From JBBROS01 sp965199595 (lineage in GTDB: Bacteria > Pseudomonadota > Alphaproteobacteria > Acetobacterales > Acetobacteraceae): a stretch of DNA of 64,000 bases. Positions 43,053-52,001 of this stretch are shown here, in pieces; position 1 is the stretch's first letter; each line of letters starts with the position of its first letter. A model generated the notes under the pieces. That model did not search any database. It was not told the DNA's origin and was given only the letters and a program-made list of their open reading frames with translations. The stretch covers positions 1,364,001 to 1,428,000 of the forward strand of contig OZ241182.1 of NCBI GenBank assembly GCA_965199595.1, read 5' to 3'. The position numbers and the translations under genes are program-made.

Positions 43053-44627
43053 TTAAAACGGCAGCCGGGCCTGGGCCGGGTTGCTGCGCCCGTCCGCGGT
43101 TGCGCCGGTCTCGCCGTCCTTGAAGTGCAGTTGCAACCGTGACCCCGGCCTGACACCCGCGACCGATGTGACGGGCTGGCCCGCCGCATCGAACACCAAG
43201 GCATAGCCGCGTGCCAGTACAGCGGTATGCGACACGCTGTCCAGCCGCGCCGAAGCGCCCTCCAGTCGCGCCCGCGCCTCACGCAGGGCGCCCTGCAGCG
43301 GGGCGGGGGAGAGGCGGAGGCGGGCGGGGGCGTCTCGATGCCGGGTCAGGCTGCGCTGCCAGCCATGGGTGAGCTGCGCGCCGGTCAACGACAGCCCGGC
43401 CCGGGCGCGCGCCACCAGGGCATGCGGCGCCGGCATACGCTGCGCGGCCAGGGCGGCCCGGCGGCGGGACACCAGGTTGGGCAGGGCCAGCAGCAGCCGG
43501 TGGGCGCGGGATGCCGCGTCCGTCCGGGCGGCGCGCAGCAGGGCCGGCAGGTCCGGGATGCGCCGCGCCGCGCGCTCCAGCCCGGCCCGGCGCGCCACCA
43601 GCAGGTTCGGCAGCGCCAGCACCAGGCGCTGCGAACGGTCGTCCAGCCGCTGGCGGGCACCGCCCAGCAGGGCCGGCAGGTCCGGCAGCCCGCGCTCGGC
43701 GCGGCCGAGGCGCAGCCGACGTTCCTGCGTCATCCGATGCAGGCCGCCCGCCAGCCGCGCCGTCTCCTGCGCCAGGTTCGCCACCAGCTCGGCGCGGGAC
43801 GGCACGGCCATTTCGGCGGCAGCGGTGGGGGTGGGGGCCCGGCGGTCCGAGGCGAGGTCGATCAGCGTGTGGTCGGTCTCGTGCCCCACGGCGGAGATCA
43901 GCGGGATGCGGCACAGGGCGGCGGCGCGCACCACGGCCTCGTCGTTGAAGGCCATCAGGTCCTCCAGGCTGCCGCCGCCGCGCGCCACGATCAGCACATC
44001 GGGGCGCGGCACCTTGCCCCCGGGCGCGATGGCGTCGAACCCGGCAATGGCGGCGGCGATCTTCAGCGCGGCGCCCTCGCCCTGCACCGGCACCGGCCAG
44101 ATCAGCAGCGGGCGCGGGAAGCGCCGGGCCACGGTGGTGCGGATGTCGTGCAGCACGGCGCCGGAGGCGGAGGTGATGACGCCGACCACGGCCGGCAGCA
44201 GCGGGATGTGCCGCTTGCGCGCGTGGTCGAACAGGCCCTCCTCGGCCAGGCGCGCCCGCAGCATCTCGATCCGGGCCAGCAGCGCCCCGGCGCCGGCGTA
44301 TTCCATGCGCTCGACCACCAGCTGGTAGCTGCTGCGGTCGCCGTAGGAGGAGACGCGGCCGGTGGCGATCACCTCCACCCCGTTCTCCGGCACCAGGCCC
44401 AGCCTGGACACGGTGCCCTTCCAGACGACGCCCGAGATCTTGCCGCCCTCGTCCTTCAGCGCGAAGTACATGTGGCCGGAGGGGTAGCGCTTGTATTCCG
44501 TGATCTCGCCGCGCACCCGGATGCGGCCGAACGCGTCCTCCAGCGTGCGCTTCACGGCGCCGGAGATCTCGCTGACGGTGTATTCGGGGACGTTGGTCAC
44601 GGCGTTGGTGCCCTGGGTGGCGCTCAT
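43053..44627 (-). CDS. xseA: Exodeoxyribonuclease VII large subunit
   Basis: A 524-residue XseA. The N-terminal OB fold has VRGEITEYKRYPSGHMYFALKD near residue 38, the catalytic core has TSASGAVLHDI and VLIVARGGGSLEDLMAFNDE near 211, and AVGHETDHTLIDLASDRRAPTPTAAAE near 246. The C-terminal helical region contains near-repeats of about 41-44 residues (313-356 and 357-397) not typical of shorter relatives. It degrades single-stranded DNA with XseB, whose gene is not in this window. Start ATG 44627 removes an unrelated extension. Confidence 0.94.
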   Translation of the reverse strand: MSATQGTNAVTNVPEYTVSEISGAVKRTLEDAFGRIRVRGEITEYKRYPSGHMYFALKDEGGKISGVVWKGTVSRLGLVPENGVEVIATGRVSSYGDRSSYQLVVERMEYAGAGALLARIEMLRARLAEEGLFDHARKRHIPLLPAVVGVITSASGAVLHDIRTTVARRFPRPLLIWPVPVQGEGAALKIAAAIAGFDAIAPGGKVPRPDVLIVARGGGSLEDLMAFNDEAVVRAAALCRIPLISAVGHETDHTLIDLASDRRAPTPTAAAEMAVPSRAELVANLAQETARLAGGLHRMTQERRLRLGRAERGLPDLPALLGGARQRLDDRSQRLVLALPNLLVARRAGLERAARRIPDLPALLRAARTDAASRAHRLLLALPNLVSRRRAALAAQRMPAPHALVARARAGLSLTGAQLTHGWQRSLTRHRDAPARLRLSPAPLQGALREARARLEGASARLDSVSHTAVLARGYALVFDAAGQPVTSVAGVRPGSRLQLHFKDGETGATADGRSNPAQARLPF

Positions 44628-44730
44628 GCGGCATGTGTAGGCGCATTCGGTTTTGCAGGGAACCGGCGGGCCTCTCGGGAAACCGGCCATGCCATGCTAC
44701 AGCGCCCGGGATGGCGGAGAGGGGCGAGCG

Positions 44731-45978
44731 ATGCGGGTTCTGGTGGTGGGTTCCGGCGGGCGGGAACATGCGTTGGCCTGGGCACTGGCGGCATCCCCGC
44801 TGCTGACCAGGCTGTTCGTCGCACCCGGCAACCCCGGCACGGCGGCGCTGGCGACCAACGTGCCGATCGCTGCCATGCACGTCGAGGCGCTGGTGCGGTT
44901 CGCGCGGGATGAGCGGATCGACCTGGTGGTGCCGGGGCCTGAGGGTCCGCTGGTCGCCGGGCTGGCGGATGCGATGGCGGCGGCCGGCATAAGCTGCTGC
45001 GGCCCCACGGCGGCGGCGGCGCAGCTGGAGGGCAGCAAGGCCTTCACCAAGGTGTTGTGCGACGATGCCGGCATCCCGACCGCGCTGTGGGAGCGGTTCG
45101 ACGAAGCGAACGCCGCCATCGAGTTCATCCGCCGCCGCGGCGCGCCGGTCGTGGTGAAGGCCGACGGCCTGGCCGCCGGCAAGGGCGTGGTGGTGGCCGC
45201 CACGGAGGCGGAGGCGGAGGCGGCGGTGCACGCCATGATGACCGAGGGCAGCCTGGGCGGCGCCGGCGCCACCGTGGTGATCGAGGAGTGCTTGACCGGG
45301 CCGGAATGCAGCCTGTTCGCGCTGTGCGACGGCACGGACGCCATCTTCCTGGGTGCGGCGCGCGACCACAAGCGGGTGGGTGACGGCGATGTGGGGCCGA
45401 ACACCGGCGGCATGGGCGCCTTCACCCCGGTGCCGGGCTTCGACCCGCTGCCGGCGATGGACGTGTTCATCCGCCCCGCCCTCGCCGAGATGGCCCGGCG
45501 CGGCACGCCGTTCCGCGGCGTCCTCTACGCCGGGCTGATGCTGACGCCGGAGGGAGCACGGCTGATCGAATACAACGTGCGGTTCGGGGACCCGGAGTGC
45601 CAGGCCATGCTGCCCTTGCTGCGCAGCGACCTGCTGCCGGCGCTGCTGGCAGCCTGCGAGGGCGAGCTGGGCCGGTTCGACCTGCGCTGGCGGGCCGAGG
45701 CTTCGGTGGCCGTGGTGATGGCGGCCGAAGGCTACCCGGAGGCGCCGCGGCGGGACACGGTAATCGACGGGCTGGAGGCCGCGGCCGCGGTGCCGGGTGC
45801 GCTGATCTTCCAGGCCGGCACGCGGGTGGCGGACGGGCGGCTGCTCGCGGATGGCGGCCGGGTGCTGACCATCGTGGGCACCGGCGCGACGCAGGCGGCG
45901 GCGCGGGCGGCCGCCTATGCCGCGGTGGACCATGTGCGCTGGCCGGAGGGGTTCTGCCGGCGGGACATCGGCGGGTAG
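44731..45978 (+). CDS. purD: Phosphoribosylamine-glycine ligase
   Basis: A 415-residue ATP-grasp enzyme of purine synthesis that joins glycine to phosphoribosylamine. It starts MRVLVVGSGGREHALAWAL, and has the ATP-grasp segment VVVKADGLAAGKGVVVA near residue 140, GPECSLFALCDG, and the family NTGGMGAF and GDPECQ motifs. A GGAGAGGGGCGAGCG region precedes the ATG. It is divergent from xseA and monocistronic here. Confidence 0.95.
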   Translation: MRVLVVGSGGREHALAWALAASPLLTRLFVAPGNPGTAALATNVPIAAMHVEALVRFARDERIDLVVPGPEGPLVAGLADAMAAAGISCCGPTAAAAQLEGSKAFTKVLCDDAGIPTALWERFDEANAAIEFIRRRGAPVVVKADGLAAGKGVVVAATEAEAEAAVHAMMTEGSLGGAGATVVIEECLTGPECSLFALCDGTDAIFLGAARDHKRVGDGDVGPNTGGMGAFTPVPGFDPLPAMDVFIRPALAEMARRGTPFRGVLYAGLMLTPEGARLIEYNVRFGDPECQAMLPLLRSDLLPALLAACEGELGRFDLRWRAEASVAVVMAAEGYPEAPRRDTVIDGLEAAAAVPGALIFQAGTRVADGRLLADGGRVLTIVGTGATQAAARAAAYAAVDHVRWPEGFCRRDIGG

Positions 45979-46059
45979 CGCCGTTCGGGGGGGGCGGACT
46001 CCACCTGTTGCGGCGAACCCGGGTGGCCTTTGGGGGCGCCGTGCGGCTAAACGGGGATC

Positions 46060-47385
46060 ATGCGCATCCTCACCCTTGATCCCCGCCGGCGCCGGCGTGC
46101 CCGCGCCCTGTCCCTCCGCTGGCAACGCCGGGCCGTGTTCGTCATGGGCGGCGGGCTGGTGGGCCTGGCCGCCGTGCTGCTGGCGCTGGCGGCGGACTGG
46201 GCCGGGTCGGTGTCGCAGGCGGTGGCCGGGCGCATGCCGCTGGCCGTGCTGGTGCTGTGCCCCCTGGGGTTCGCGCTGTGCTGCTGGCTGTCACGCGAAT
46301 ACTTCCCGAACTCCGGCGGCAGCGGCATCCCGCAGGTGATCGCGGCCCGGCACCTGCACGGCCTGGCGGCGCGCGAGCGGCTCGTCTCGCTGCGGGTGGC
46401 GGTGGGCAAGATGGTGCTGCTGCTGATCGGCCTGCTGTGCGGCGCCTCCATCGGGCGCGAGGGGCCGACGGTGCAGGTCGGCGCCTCCATCATGTTCGCC
46501 ATCGGGCGCCTGTCGCCGCGCCGCCAGCCCGGGCTGCTGCTCGCAGGCGCCAGCGCCGGGGTGGCGGCGGCGTTCAACACGCCGCTGGCCGGCATCGTGT
46601 TCGGCATCGAGGAGATGAGCCGCTCCTTCGAGGCCCGCACCAGCGGCATCATCCTGGGTGCGGTGATCGCCGCCGGCATCACCGCGCTGTCGTTGCAGGG
46701 TGACTACACGTATTTCGGCACCACCAGCGTCATGCTGGGCAGCGGCTGGCAGGGGCTGCTGGCGGTGCCGCTGATCGGCGTGCTGGGCGGGGCGTGCGGC
46801 GGGGGGTTCAGCAAGGCGCTGATCCTGTTCGGCGCCGGGTTGCCGGGGCGGGCGGGGGCGCTGCTGAAGCGGCACCCGGTGGTGTTCGCCGCGCTGTGCG
46901 GCCTGGTGGTGGCGGTGTGCGGGCTGCTCTCGGGCGGCGCGGCGTTCGGCACCGGATACACGCAGGCGCGGGCGCTGGTGCAGGGCACCGGGTCATCGGC
47001 GGAGAGCTTCGGGCTGCTGAAGTTCGTCGCCACCCTGGCCTCCTCGGTCAGCGGCATCCCGGGCGGCATCTTCGCGCCCTCGCTGGCGATCGGCGCCGGG
47101 CTGGGCAGCGGCGTCGCCTCGCTGCTCACCGGCGCGCCGGCGCAGGCGCTGGTGGTGCTGGGCATGGTGGCGTACTTCTCCGGCGTGGTGCAGGCGCCGA
47201 TCACCGCCTTCGTCATCGTCATCGAGATGACCAACGACCACGCGCTGGTGGTGCCGCTGATGCTCACCTCGATGATCGGCTACGCCACGGCGCGGCTGAT
47301 CTGCCACGAGGGCGTCTATCACGCGCTGGCGCACAACTTCGTGGCGGCGGAGGAGGCGCGGGCCAAGCCGGTCCAGGTTCCCTAG
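46060..47385 (+). CDS. ClC-type chloride/proton antiporter
   Basis: A 441-residue ClC family protein with a basic N-terminus and about twelve or more helices. Selectivity motifs are GSGIPQV at residues 87-93, GREGPTVQVG with the gating Glu134, and GGIFAPSLAIGA near 335. The internal proton Glu is present in FGIEEMSRSFE, so it is probably a Cl-/H+ exchanger rather than a channel. It may help with acid tolerance. It stands alone, convergent with tadA (4-bp overlap). Confidence 0.9.
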   Translation: MRILTLDPRRRRRARALSLRWQRRAVFVMGGGLVGLAAVLLALAADWAGSVSQAVAGRMPLAVLVLCPLGFALCCWLSREYFPNSGGSGIPQVIAARHLHGLAARERLVSLRVAVGKMVLLLIGLLCGASIGREGPTVQVGASIMFAIGRLSPRRQPGLLLAGASAGVAAAFNTPLAGIVFGIEEMSRSFEARTSGIILGAVIAAGITALSLQGDYTYFGTTSVMLGSGWQGLLAVPLIGVLGGACGGGFSKALILFGAGLPGRAGALLKRHPVVFAALCGLVVAVCGLLSGGAAFGTGYTQARALVQGTGSSAESFGLLKFVATLASSVSGIPGGIFAPSLAIGAGLGSGVASLLTGAPAQALVVLGMVAYFSGVVQAPITAFVIVIEMTNDHALVVPLMLTSMIGYATARLICHEGVYHALAHNFVAAEEARAKPVQVP

Positions 47386-47822
47386 CGAAGCCCCGCGAAG
47401 AAGCCGCGCAGCAGGGTGCCGGCGGCGGTCTCTTCCACGCCGCCCACCACCGCCGGGCGATGCAGGCAGCCCGGCTGCTGGAACAGGCGCGGTCCGTGCT
47501 CCACCCCACCGCCCTTGGGGTCGTAGGCGCCGAACACCACGCGGCCCACTCGGAAGTGCACCGCCGCCCCGGCGCACATCGGGCAGGGCTCCAGCGTCAC
47601 CACCAGGGTGCAGCCCAGCAGGCGGGGCGTGCCGAGCCGGGCCGCGGCGGCGCGCATGGCCAGCAGCTCCGCATGGGCGCTGGCGTCGTGGTCACGCTCC
47701 ACGCGGTTGGTGGCTTCGGCCAGCACCTCGCCGCCGGGGCCCAGCACCAGCGCCCCCACCGGCACCTCGCCCGCCGCCGTCGCCATGGCGGCCAATGACA
47801 GTGCACGCTCCATCGGCCGCAT
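47382..47822 (-). CDS. tadA: tRNA adenosine(34) deaminase
   Basis: A 146-residue zinc deaminase. Zinc/catalytic residues are SAHAELLAMR (His50, Glu52) and LEPCPMCAGA (Cys80, Cys83). The GEVPVGALVL start and FGAYDPKGGG segment match TadA, which converts wobble A34 to inosine in tRNA-Arg(ACG). The divergent amidotransferase gene begins 44 bp away. A guanine deaminase-like relative is the main alternative, but the length and motif spacing favour TadA. Confidence 0.85.
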   Translation of the reverse strand: MRPMERALSLAAMATAAGEVPVGALVLGPGGEVLAEATNRVERDHDASAHAELLAMRAAAARLGTPRLLGCTLVVTLEPCPMCAGAAVHFRVGRVVFGAYDPKGGGVEHGPRLFQQPGCLHRPAVVGGVEETAAGTLLRGFFAGLR

Positions 47823-47865
47823 CGCTTGCTTGCTCCCGATCCCTGTAGGGGGCTACTGACGCCGC

Positions 47866-48588
47866 ATGAGCGCACGTATCAAGCCCCTCATCGGCGTCAC
47901 GCTGGATGCCGAACAGCCGGGCGGCTACTCGAAATATCCCTGGTACGCCCTGCGCGCCAACTACACCCATGCGCTGGAACAGGCCGGCGGCCTGCCGGTG
48001 GCGCTGCCGCACGACCCGGGCCTGGCGCCCCACATGCTGGACCGCATCGACGCGCTGGTGGTGACGGGCGGCGCCTTCGACCTGGACCCGGCCCTGTATG
48101 GCGACAGCGCCCGCCACGCCAGCGTGACCCTGAAGGAGCAGCGCACCGCCGCCGAGCTGGCGCTGGTGCGCGGCGCCCTGGCGCGGGACATGCCGGTGCT
48201 GGGGATCTGCGGCGGCGAGCAACTGCTGGCCGTGGTGCTGGGCGCCACCCTGCTGCAGCACATCCCGGACAGCATCCCCGAGGCGCTGGAGCACGAGCAG
48301 CCGAACCCGCGCGACCAGCCGGGCCACAGCATCGACCTGGTGCCCGGCACCCTGCTGCACCGCATCGCGGGCGCCGACACCATGCAGGTCAATTCCGCGC
48401 ACCACCAGGCGGTGCGGGCGCCGGGCCGGTTCGCGGTGGTGAACGCCACGGCGCCGGATGGCGTGATCGAGGGGATCGAGGACCCGCGCTACGGCTTCTG
48501 CCTGGGCGTGCAGTGGCACCCCGAGTTCCTGATCGACCCGGCCGATGCCCGCATCTTCGCCGCCTTCGTCACGGCGGCCGGCGGGTGA
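47866..48588 (+). CDS. Gamma-glutamyl-gamma-aminobutyrate hydrolase-like glutamine amidotransferase
   Basis: A 240-residue class I glutamine amidotransferase domain protein of the PuuD type. Nucleophile Cys115 lies in GICGGEQ and His218 in GVQWHPE; the acid partner is expected at Glu220. It has VVTGGAFDLDPALYGD and MQVNSAHHQAV as in PuuD relatives. It is likely to cleave gamma-glutamyl amides. Its stop overlaps the downstream rRNA-modification gene, which suggests co-transcription rather than a shared pathway. Confidence 0.85.
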   Translation: MSARIKPLIGVTLDAEQPGGYSKYPWYALRANYTHALEQAGGLPVALPHDPGLAPHMLDRIDALVVTGGAFDLDPALYGDSARHASVTLKEQRTAAELALVRGALARDMPVLGICGGEQLLAVVLGATLLQHIPDSIPEALEHEQPNPRDQPGHSIDLVPGTLLHRIAGADTMQVNSAHHQAVRAPGRFAVVNATAPDGVIEGIEDPRYGFCLGVQWHPEFLIDPADARIFAAFVTAAGG

Positions 48589-49352
48589 GCGGCACCGACG
48601 AGAGCCCGGATGCGGAGGTGGGGCGGGGCGAGCGCATCGCCAAGTGGCTGGCCCGCGCCGGGGTCGCCAGCCGGCGCGATGCGGAAAAGCTGCTGATCCA
48701 GGGCGTGGTGCAGGTGAACGGTGCCCGCATCGACCATCCCGCCACCTTCATCCAGCCCGACGACATCGTGCAGGTGCGTGGCAAGGTGGTGGACGTGCCG
48801 GACCGCACCCGGCTGTGGCGCTACCACAAGCCCGACGGCCTCGTGACCACCCACAAGGACCCGGAGAACCGCAAGACGGTGTTCGAGGCGCTGCCGCCCG
48901 GCCTGCCGCGCGTGGTCAGCGTCGGGCGGCTGGACCTCAACAGCGAGGGCCTGCTGCTGCTGACCAATGACGGCGCGCTGGCCCGGCGGCTGGAGCTGCC
49001 GTCCAACGGCTGGATCCGCCGCTACCGCGCCCGCGCCTGGGGAGTCGTGGACCCGGCGGCGCTGGCCCGGCTCAGCCAGGGCGTCGTGATCGAAGGCGTG
49101 CGCTACGGTCCCATCGAGGCGAGCGTCGAGGTGCGGAAGGGTGAGAACGTCTGGCTGGCCGTGGCGCTGCGCGAGGGCCGCAACCGCGAGGTGCGGCGCG
49201 TGCTGATGCACCTGGGCCTGCAGGTCAGCCGGCTGATCCGCGTGGCCTACGGCCCGTTCCAGCTGGGCGTGCTGGAGCGCGGCGGGGTGGACGAGGTGCC
49301 GGGCAAGGTGCTGCGCGAGCAGATGCCCGCGGAGCCGAAGGCCAGGCCGTGA
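48585..49352 (+). CDS. rRNA pseudouridine synthase (RsuA/RluB/E/F family)
   Basis: A 255-residue synthase with an N-terminal S4 RNA-binding domain (RIAKWLARAGVASRRDAEKL, residues 17-36) and catalytic Asp117 in GRLDLNSEGLLLLTNDG. NREVRRVLMHLGL is the other family motif. The arrangement matches RluB or RsuA, modifying 23S or 16S rRNA uridine; which one cannot be told from the reading. Starts at GTG 48585, overlapping the previous stop (GTGA), and overlaps rsmD by 4 bp. Confidence 0.9.
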   Translation: MSGTDESPDAEVGRGERIAKWLARAGVASRRDAEKLLIQGVVQVNGARIDHPATFIQPDDIVQVRGKVVDVPDRTRLWRYHKPDGLVTTHKDPENRKTVFEALPPGLPRVVSVGRLDLNSEGLLLLTNDGALARRLELPSNGWIRRYRARAWGVVDPAALARLSQGVVIEGVRYGPIEASVEVRKGENVWLAVALREGRNREVRRVLMHLGLQVSRLIRVAYGPFQLGVLERGGVDEVPGKVLREQMPAEPKARP

Positions 49353-49909
49353 GAATAATCGCCGGGACGTGGCGCGGCCGCGCCCTGGTCGCGCCGCTGG
49401 GTGAAGGCACGCGACCCACCGCGGACCGGGTGCGCCAGGCGCTGTTCGACCGGCTGATGCACGCCCCCTGGGCGCAGAACGTCTCAGCCGGGCGCGCGAC
49501 CCTGGAGGGTGCGACGGTGCTGGACGTGTTCGCCGGCACCGGGGCGCTGGGGCTGGAAGCGCTGTCCCGCGGGGCGGCCCGCGCCGTGTTCATGGAGCAG
49601 GACCGCGAGGCGGTGGCGGCGCTGCGGGCCAACGTGGCGGCCTGCCGGGCGGAGGCGCAGTGCCGCGTGCTGGCGACCGATGCGCGCAGGCCGACACCCG
49701 GCGAGCCCTGCAGCGTGGTGTTCATGGACCCGCCCTATGGCACCGCACTGGCCGAGCCCGCCGTGGCGGCGCTGCGCCAGGCCGGCTGGTTCGCACCGGG
49801 GGCGCTGCTGCTGCTGGAGCTGCCGCGGGATGCCGCGCTGCCGGCGCTGGGCGAGGTTCTGGCGGGGTTCGAGGCCGGGAAGGCCTCGGTGCACGCCTTC
49901 CGGCTCTAA
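49349..49909 (+). CDS. rsmD: 16S rRNA (guanine966-N2)-methyltransferase
   Basis: A 186-residue SAM-dependent enzyme. SAM motif DVFAGTGALG at residues 59-68 and catalytic DPPY at 127-130. It methylates G966 of 16S rRNA during 30S assembly. Start is GTG 49349. The C-terminus reads SVHAFRL and the same codons recur 123 bp downstream beyond the stop, as part of an inserted palindromic element. Confidence 0.92.
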   Translation: MRIIAGTWRGRALVAPLGEGTRPTADRVRQALFDRLMHAPWAQNVSAGRATLEGATVLDVFAGTGALGLEALSRGAARAVFMEQDREAVAALRANVAACRAEAQCRVLATDARRPTPGEPCSVVFMDPPYGTALAEPAVAALRQAGWFAPGALLLLELPRDAALPALGEVLAGFEAGKASVHAFRL

Positions 49910-50033
49910 GCAGACTTTCGTGGCTTGTGCCACAGAAGCCTGCTTAGGACTTCTTGAAGACGCATCATCTTTTTCACGGGATGCAAGGGCATCCCGCGAG
50001 ATGATGCTTCGGTGCACGCCATCCGGCTTTAAG
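49886..50033. repeat. Palindromic insert flanked by 25-bp near-direct repeats
   Basis: The 3' end of rsmD (49886-49910) is repeated at 50009-50033 with two mismatches. Between the copies is a 98-bp block of two hairpins: AAGCAG...CTGCTT enclosing GTGGC/GCCAC, and GCATCATCT/AGATGATGC enclosing GGGATGC-AAGG-GCATCCC. This looks like a dispersed palindromic repeat whose insertion duplicated the end of the gene; rsmD itself keeps its first stop. An in-frame repeat copy encodes SVHAIRL after the element. Confidence 0.6.
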
Positions 50034-51816
50034 CCCCCAGCTCCTCGCGCAGCATCTCCAGCGACAGCCAGCGTTCCTCGGCGGCGGTTAGCCCCGCCTG
50101 TGCCTCTTCCAGCGCCGCCGTGGCGCGGGCGAAGCCTGCCGGATCCTTCCCGTAGAAGTTCGGCTGCGCCAGCTTGCGCTGCGCCACCACGATCTGCGCG
50201 TTGAACCGGTCCATTTCCGCCGGCAGCGTCTCCAGGGCGTGCTTGTCCTTGAACGACAGCTTGCGGCTGGCGCTTTTGGCCGTCGCCGACTTCAGCGCCG
50301 CGCGCCGCTCCACGGCTTCGGACTGCGCCGGGCCGCGCTGCACCAGCATGTCGGAGTAGCCGCCGGCATATTCCACCCAGCGGCCCGCGCCTTCCGCGGC
50401 CAGGGTGGAGGTGACGACGCGGTCCAGGAAGTCACGGTCATGGCTCACCAGCAGCACGGTGCCGGGGTAGTCCGCCAGCATGTCCTGCAGCAGGTCCAGG
50501 GTTTCCAGGTCCAGGTCGTTGGTGGGCTCGTCCAGCACGATCATGTTGCTGGGCCGGGCCATGGCGCAGGCGAGCAGCAGTCGGCCGCGCTCGCCGCCCG
50601 AGAGCACGCCGACCGGGGTGCGGGCCTGTTCCGGCTTGAACAGGAACTCCTTCATGTAGCCGATCACGTGCTTCTTCTGGTCGCCGACCTGCACGATGTC
50701 GCCGGCGCCGCCCGTGAGGGTGTCGGACAGCGTGGCGTTGGGGTCGAGGGCCGCGCGCTGCTGGTCCAGCGTCACCACCGCGAGGTTTGTGCCGACGGTG
50801 ATCTTGCCGCTGTCCGGCACGTCCTTGCCGGTGAGCAGGTTGAGCAGCGTGGTCTTGCCGGCGCCGTTCGGCCCCACCAGGCCCAGGCGGTCGCCGCGCA
50901 GCAGCCGCAGCGAGAGATCGGCGATCACCGCCTTCTCGCCATAGGCCTTGGAGACATGGTCCGCGACCGAGACCAGCTTGCCGGACATGTCGGTCTCGCT
51001 GGCGGCCAGGCGCAGCACCGTGGCCGGGCCGCCGGCGTCGCGCTTCTTCTGCCGCAGCGCCTGCAGCTCGCCCACGCGGCGCACGTTGCGCTTGCGCCGC
51101 GCCGTCACGCCGTAGCGCATCCAGTCCTCCTCGCGCTGGATCTGCCGGCCCAGCTTGTGCAGGTCGCGCTCGGCCTCGGCCTCGATCTCCTCGCGCCAGG
51201 TCTCGTAATGGGCGAAGCCGCGGTCGATGCGCCGGGTCACGCCGCCATCGAGCCAGACCAGGCTGCGCGACAGGGTTTCCAGCAGCCGCCGGTCATGGCT
51301 GATCAGCACCAGCCCGGCGCGCAGGCTGGCCAGCTCGGTCTCCAGCCATTCGATCGCCGGGAGATCCAGGTGGTTGGTCGGCTCGTCCAGCAGCAGCAGG
51401 TCGGGCGAGGGGGCCAGGGTGCGCGCCAGGGCGGCCCGGCGCTGCTGCCCGCCGGAGAGGGTCGAGGGTTCCTCGCGCCCGGTAAGGCCCAGCTGGTCCA
51501 GCAGGGCGGCGGCACGATAGTGGTCGTCGTTCGGGCCCATGCCGTCTTCCACGTAGGCGAGCGTGGTGGTGAAGCCGCTGAGGTCCGGCTCCTGCGGCAG
51601 GTAGCGCACCGTGGTGCCGGGCTGCAGGAAGCGCGTGCCGCCATCGGGCTGCAGCAGCCCGGCCGCCACCTTCAGCAGCGTGGACTTGCCGGAGCCGTTG
51701 CGGCCCACCAGGCAGATGCGCTCCCCGGCGCCGACGCCCAGTTCGGCGCCGGCCAGCAGCGGTGCGGAGCCGAGCGCCAGGTGGATGTCTTGCAGGAGCA
51801 GGAGAGGGGGTGCCAT
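50029..51816 (-). CDS. ABC-F family ATPase (Uup-like)
   Basis: A 595-residue protein with two fused ATPase domains and no membrane segment. First Walker A GRNGSGKST near residue 39 with LSGGQQRR and LLLDEPTNHLD; second GPNGAGKTT near 335 with LSGGERGR and IVLDEPTNDLD. An ABC-F linker with charged helix lies between, and the C-terminal coiled region (about 545-595) is Uup-like. ABC-F proteins act on ribosomes rather than membranes. It ends beside the rsmD repeat; its start at ATG 51816 is divergent from the binding-protein gene. Confidence 0.9.
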   Translation of the reverse strand: MAPPLLLLQDIHLALGSAPLLAGAELGVGAGERICLVGRNGSGKSTLLKVAAGLLQPDGGTRFLQPGTTVRYLPQEPDLSGFTTTLAYVEDGMGPNDDHYRAAALLDQLGLTGREEPSTLSGGQQRRAALARTLAPSPDLLLLDEPTNHLDLPAIEWLETELASLRAGLVLISHDRRLLETLSRSLVWLDGGVTRRIDRGFAHYETWREEIEAEAERDLHKLGRQIQREEDWMRYGVTARRKRNVRRVGELQALRQKKRDAGGPATVLRLAASETDMSGKLVSVADHVSKAYGEKAVIADLSLRLLRGDRLGLVGPNGAGKTTLLNLLTGKDVPDSGKITVGTNLAVVTLDQQRAALDPNATLSDTLTGGAGDIVQVGDQKKHVIGYMKEFLFKPEQARTPVGVLSGGERGRLLLACAMARPSNMIVLDEPTNDLDLETLDLLQDMLADYPGTVLLVSHDRDFLDRVVTSTLAAEGAGRWVEYAGGYSDMLVQRGPAQSEAVERRAALKSATAKSASRKLSFKDKHALETLPAEMDRFNAQIVVAQRKLAQPNFYGKDPAGFARATAALEEAQAGLTAAEERWLSLEMLREELGA

Positions 51817-52001
51817 GCGCGGGGTATGGGGGCGGCCCGGCGCCCGTGCAAGGCGAGATGGCCATCCGGCCGGGCTCCAGCCGGGGATTTCGCCGTCTGA
51901 CCTGGTGGCGAGCGCAGCGCCGCATTGCTGCCGCCGCACGCTTGCCTGTCCAATTCGGGAGCGATGTGGCATTGCAAGCCCGATCGGGCAGGAGATTGAT
52001 C

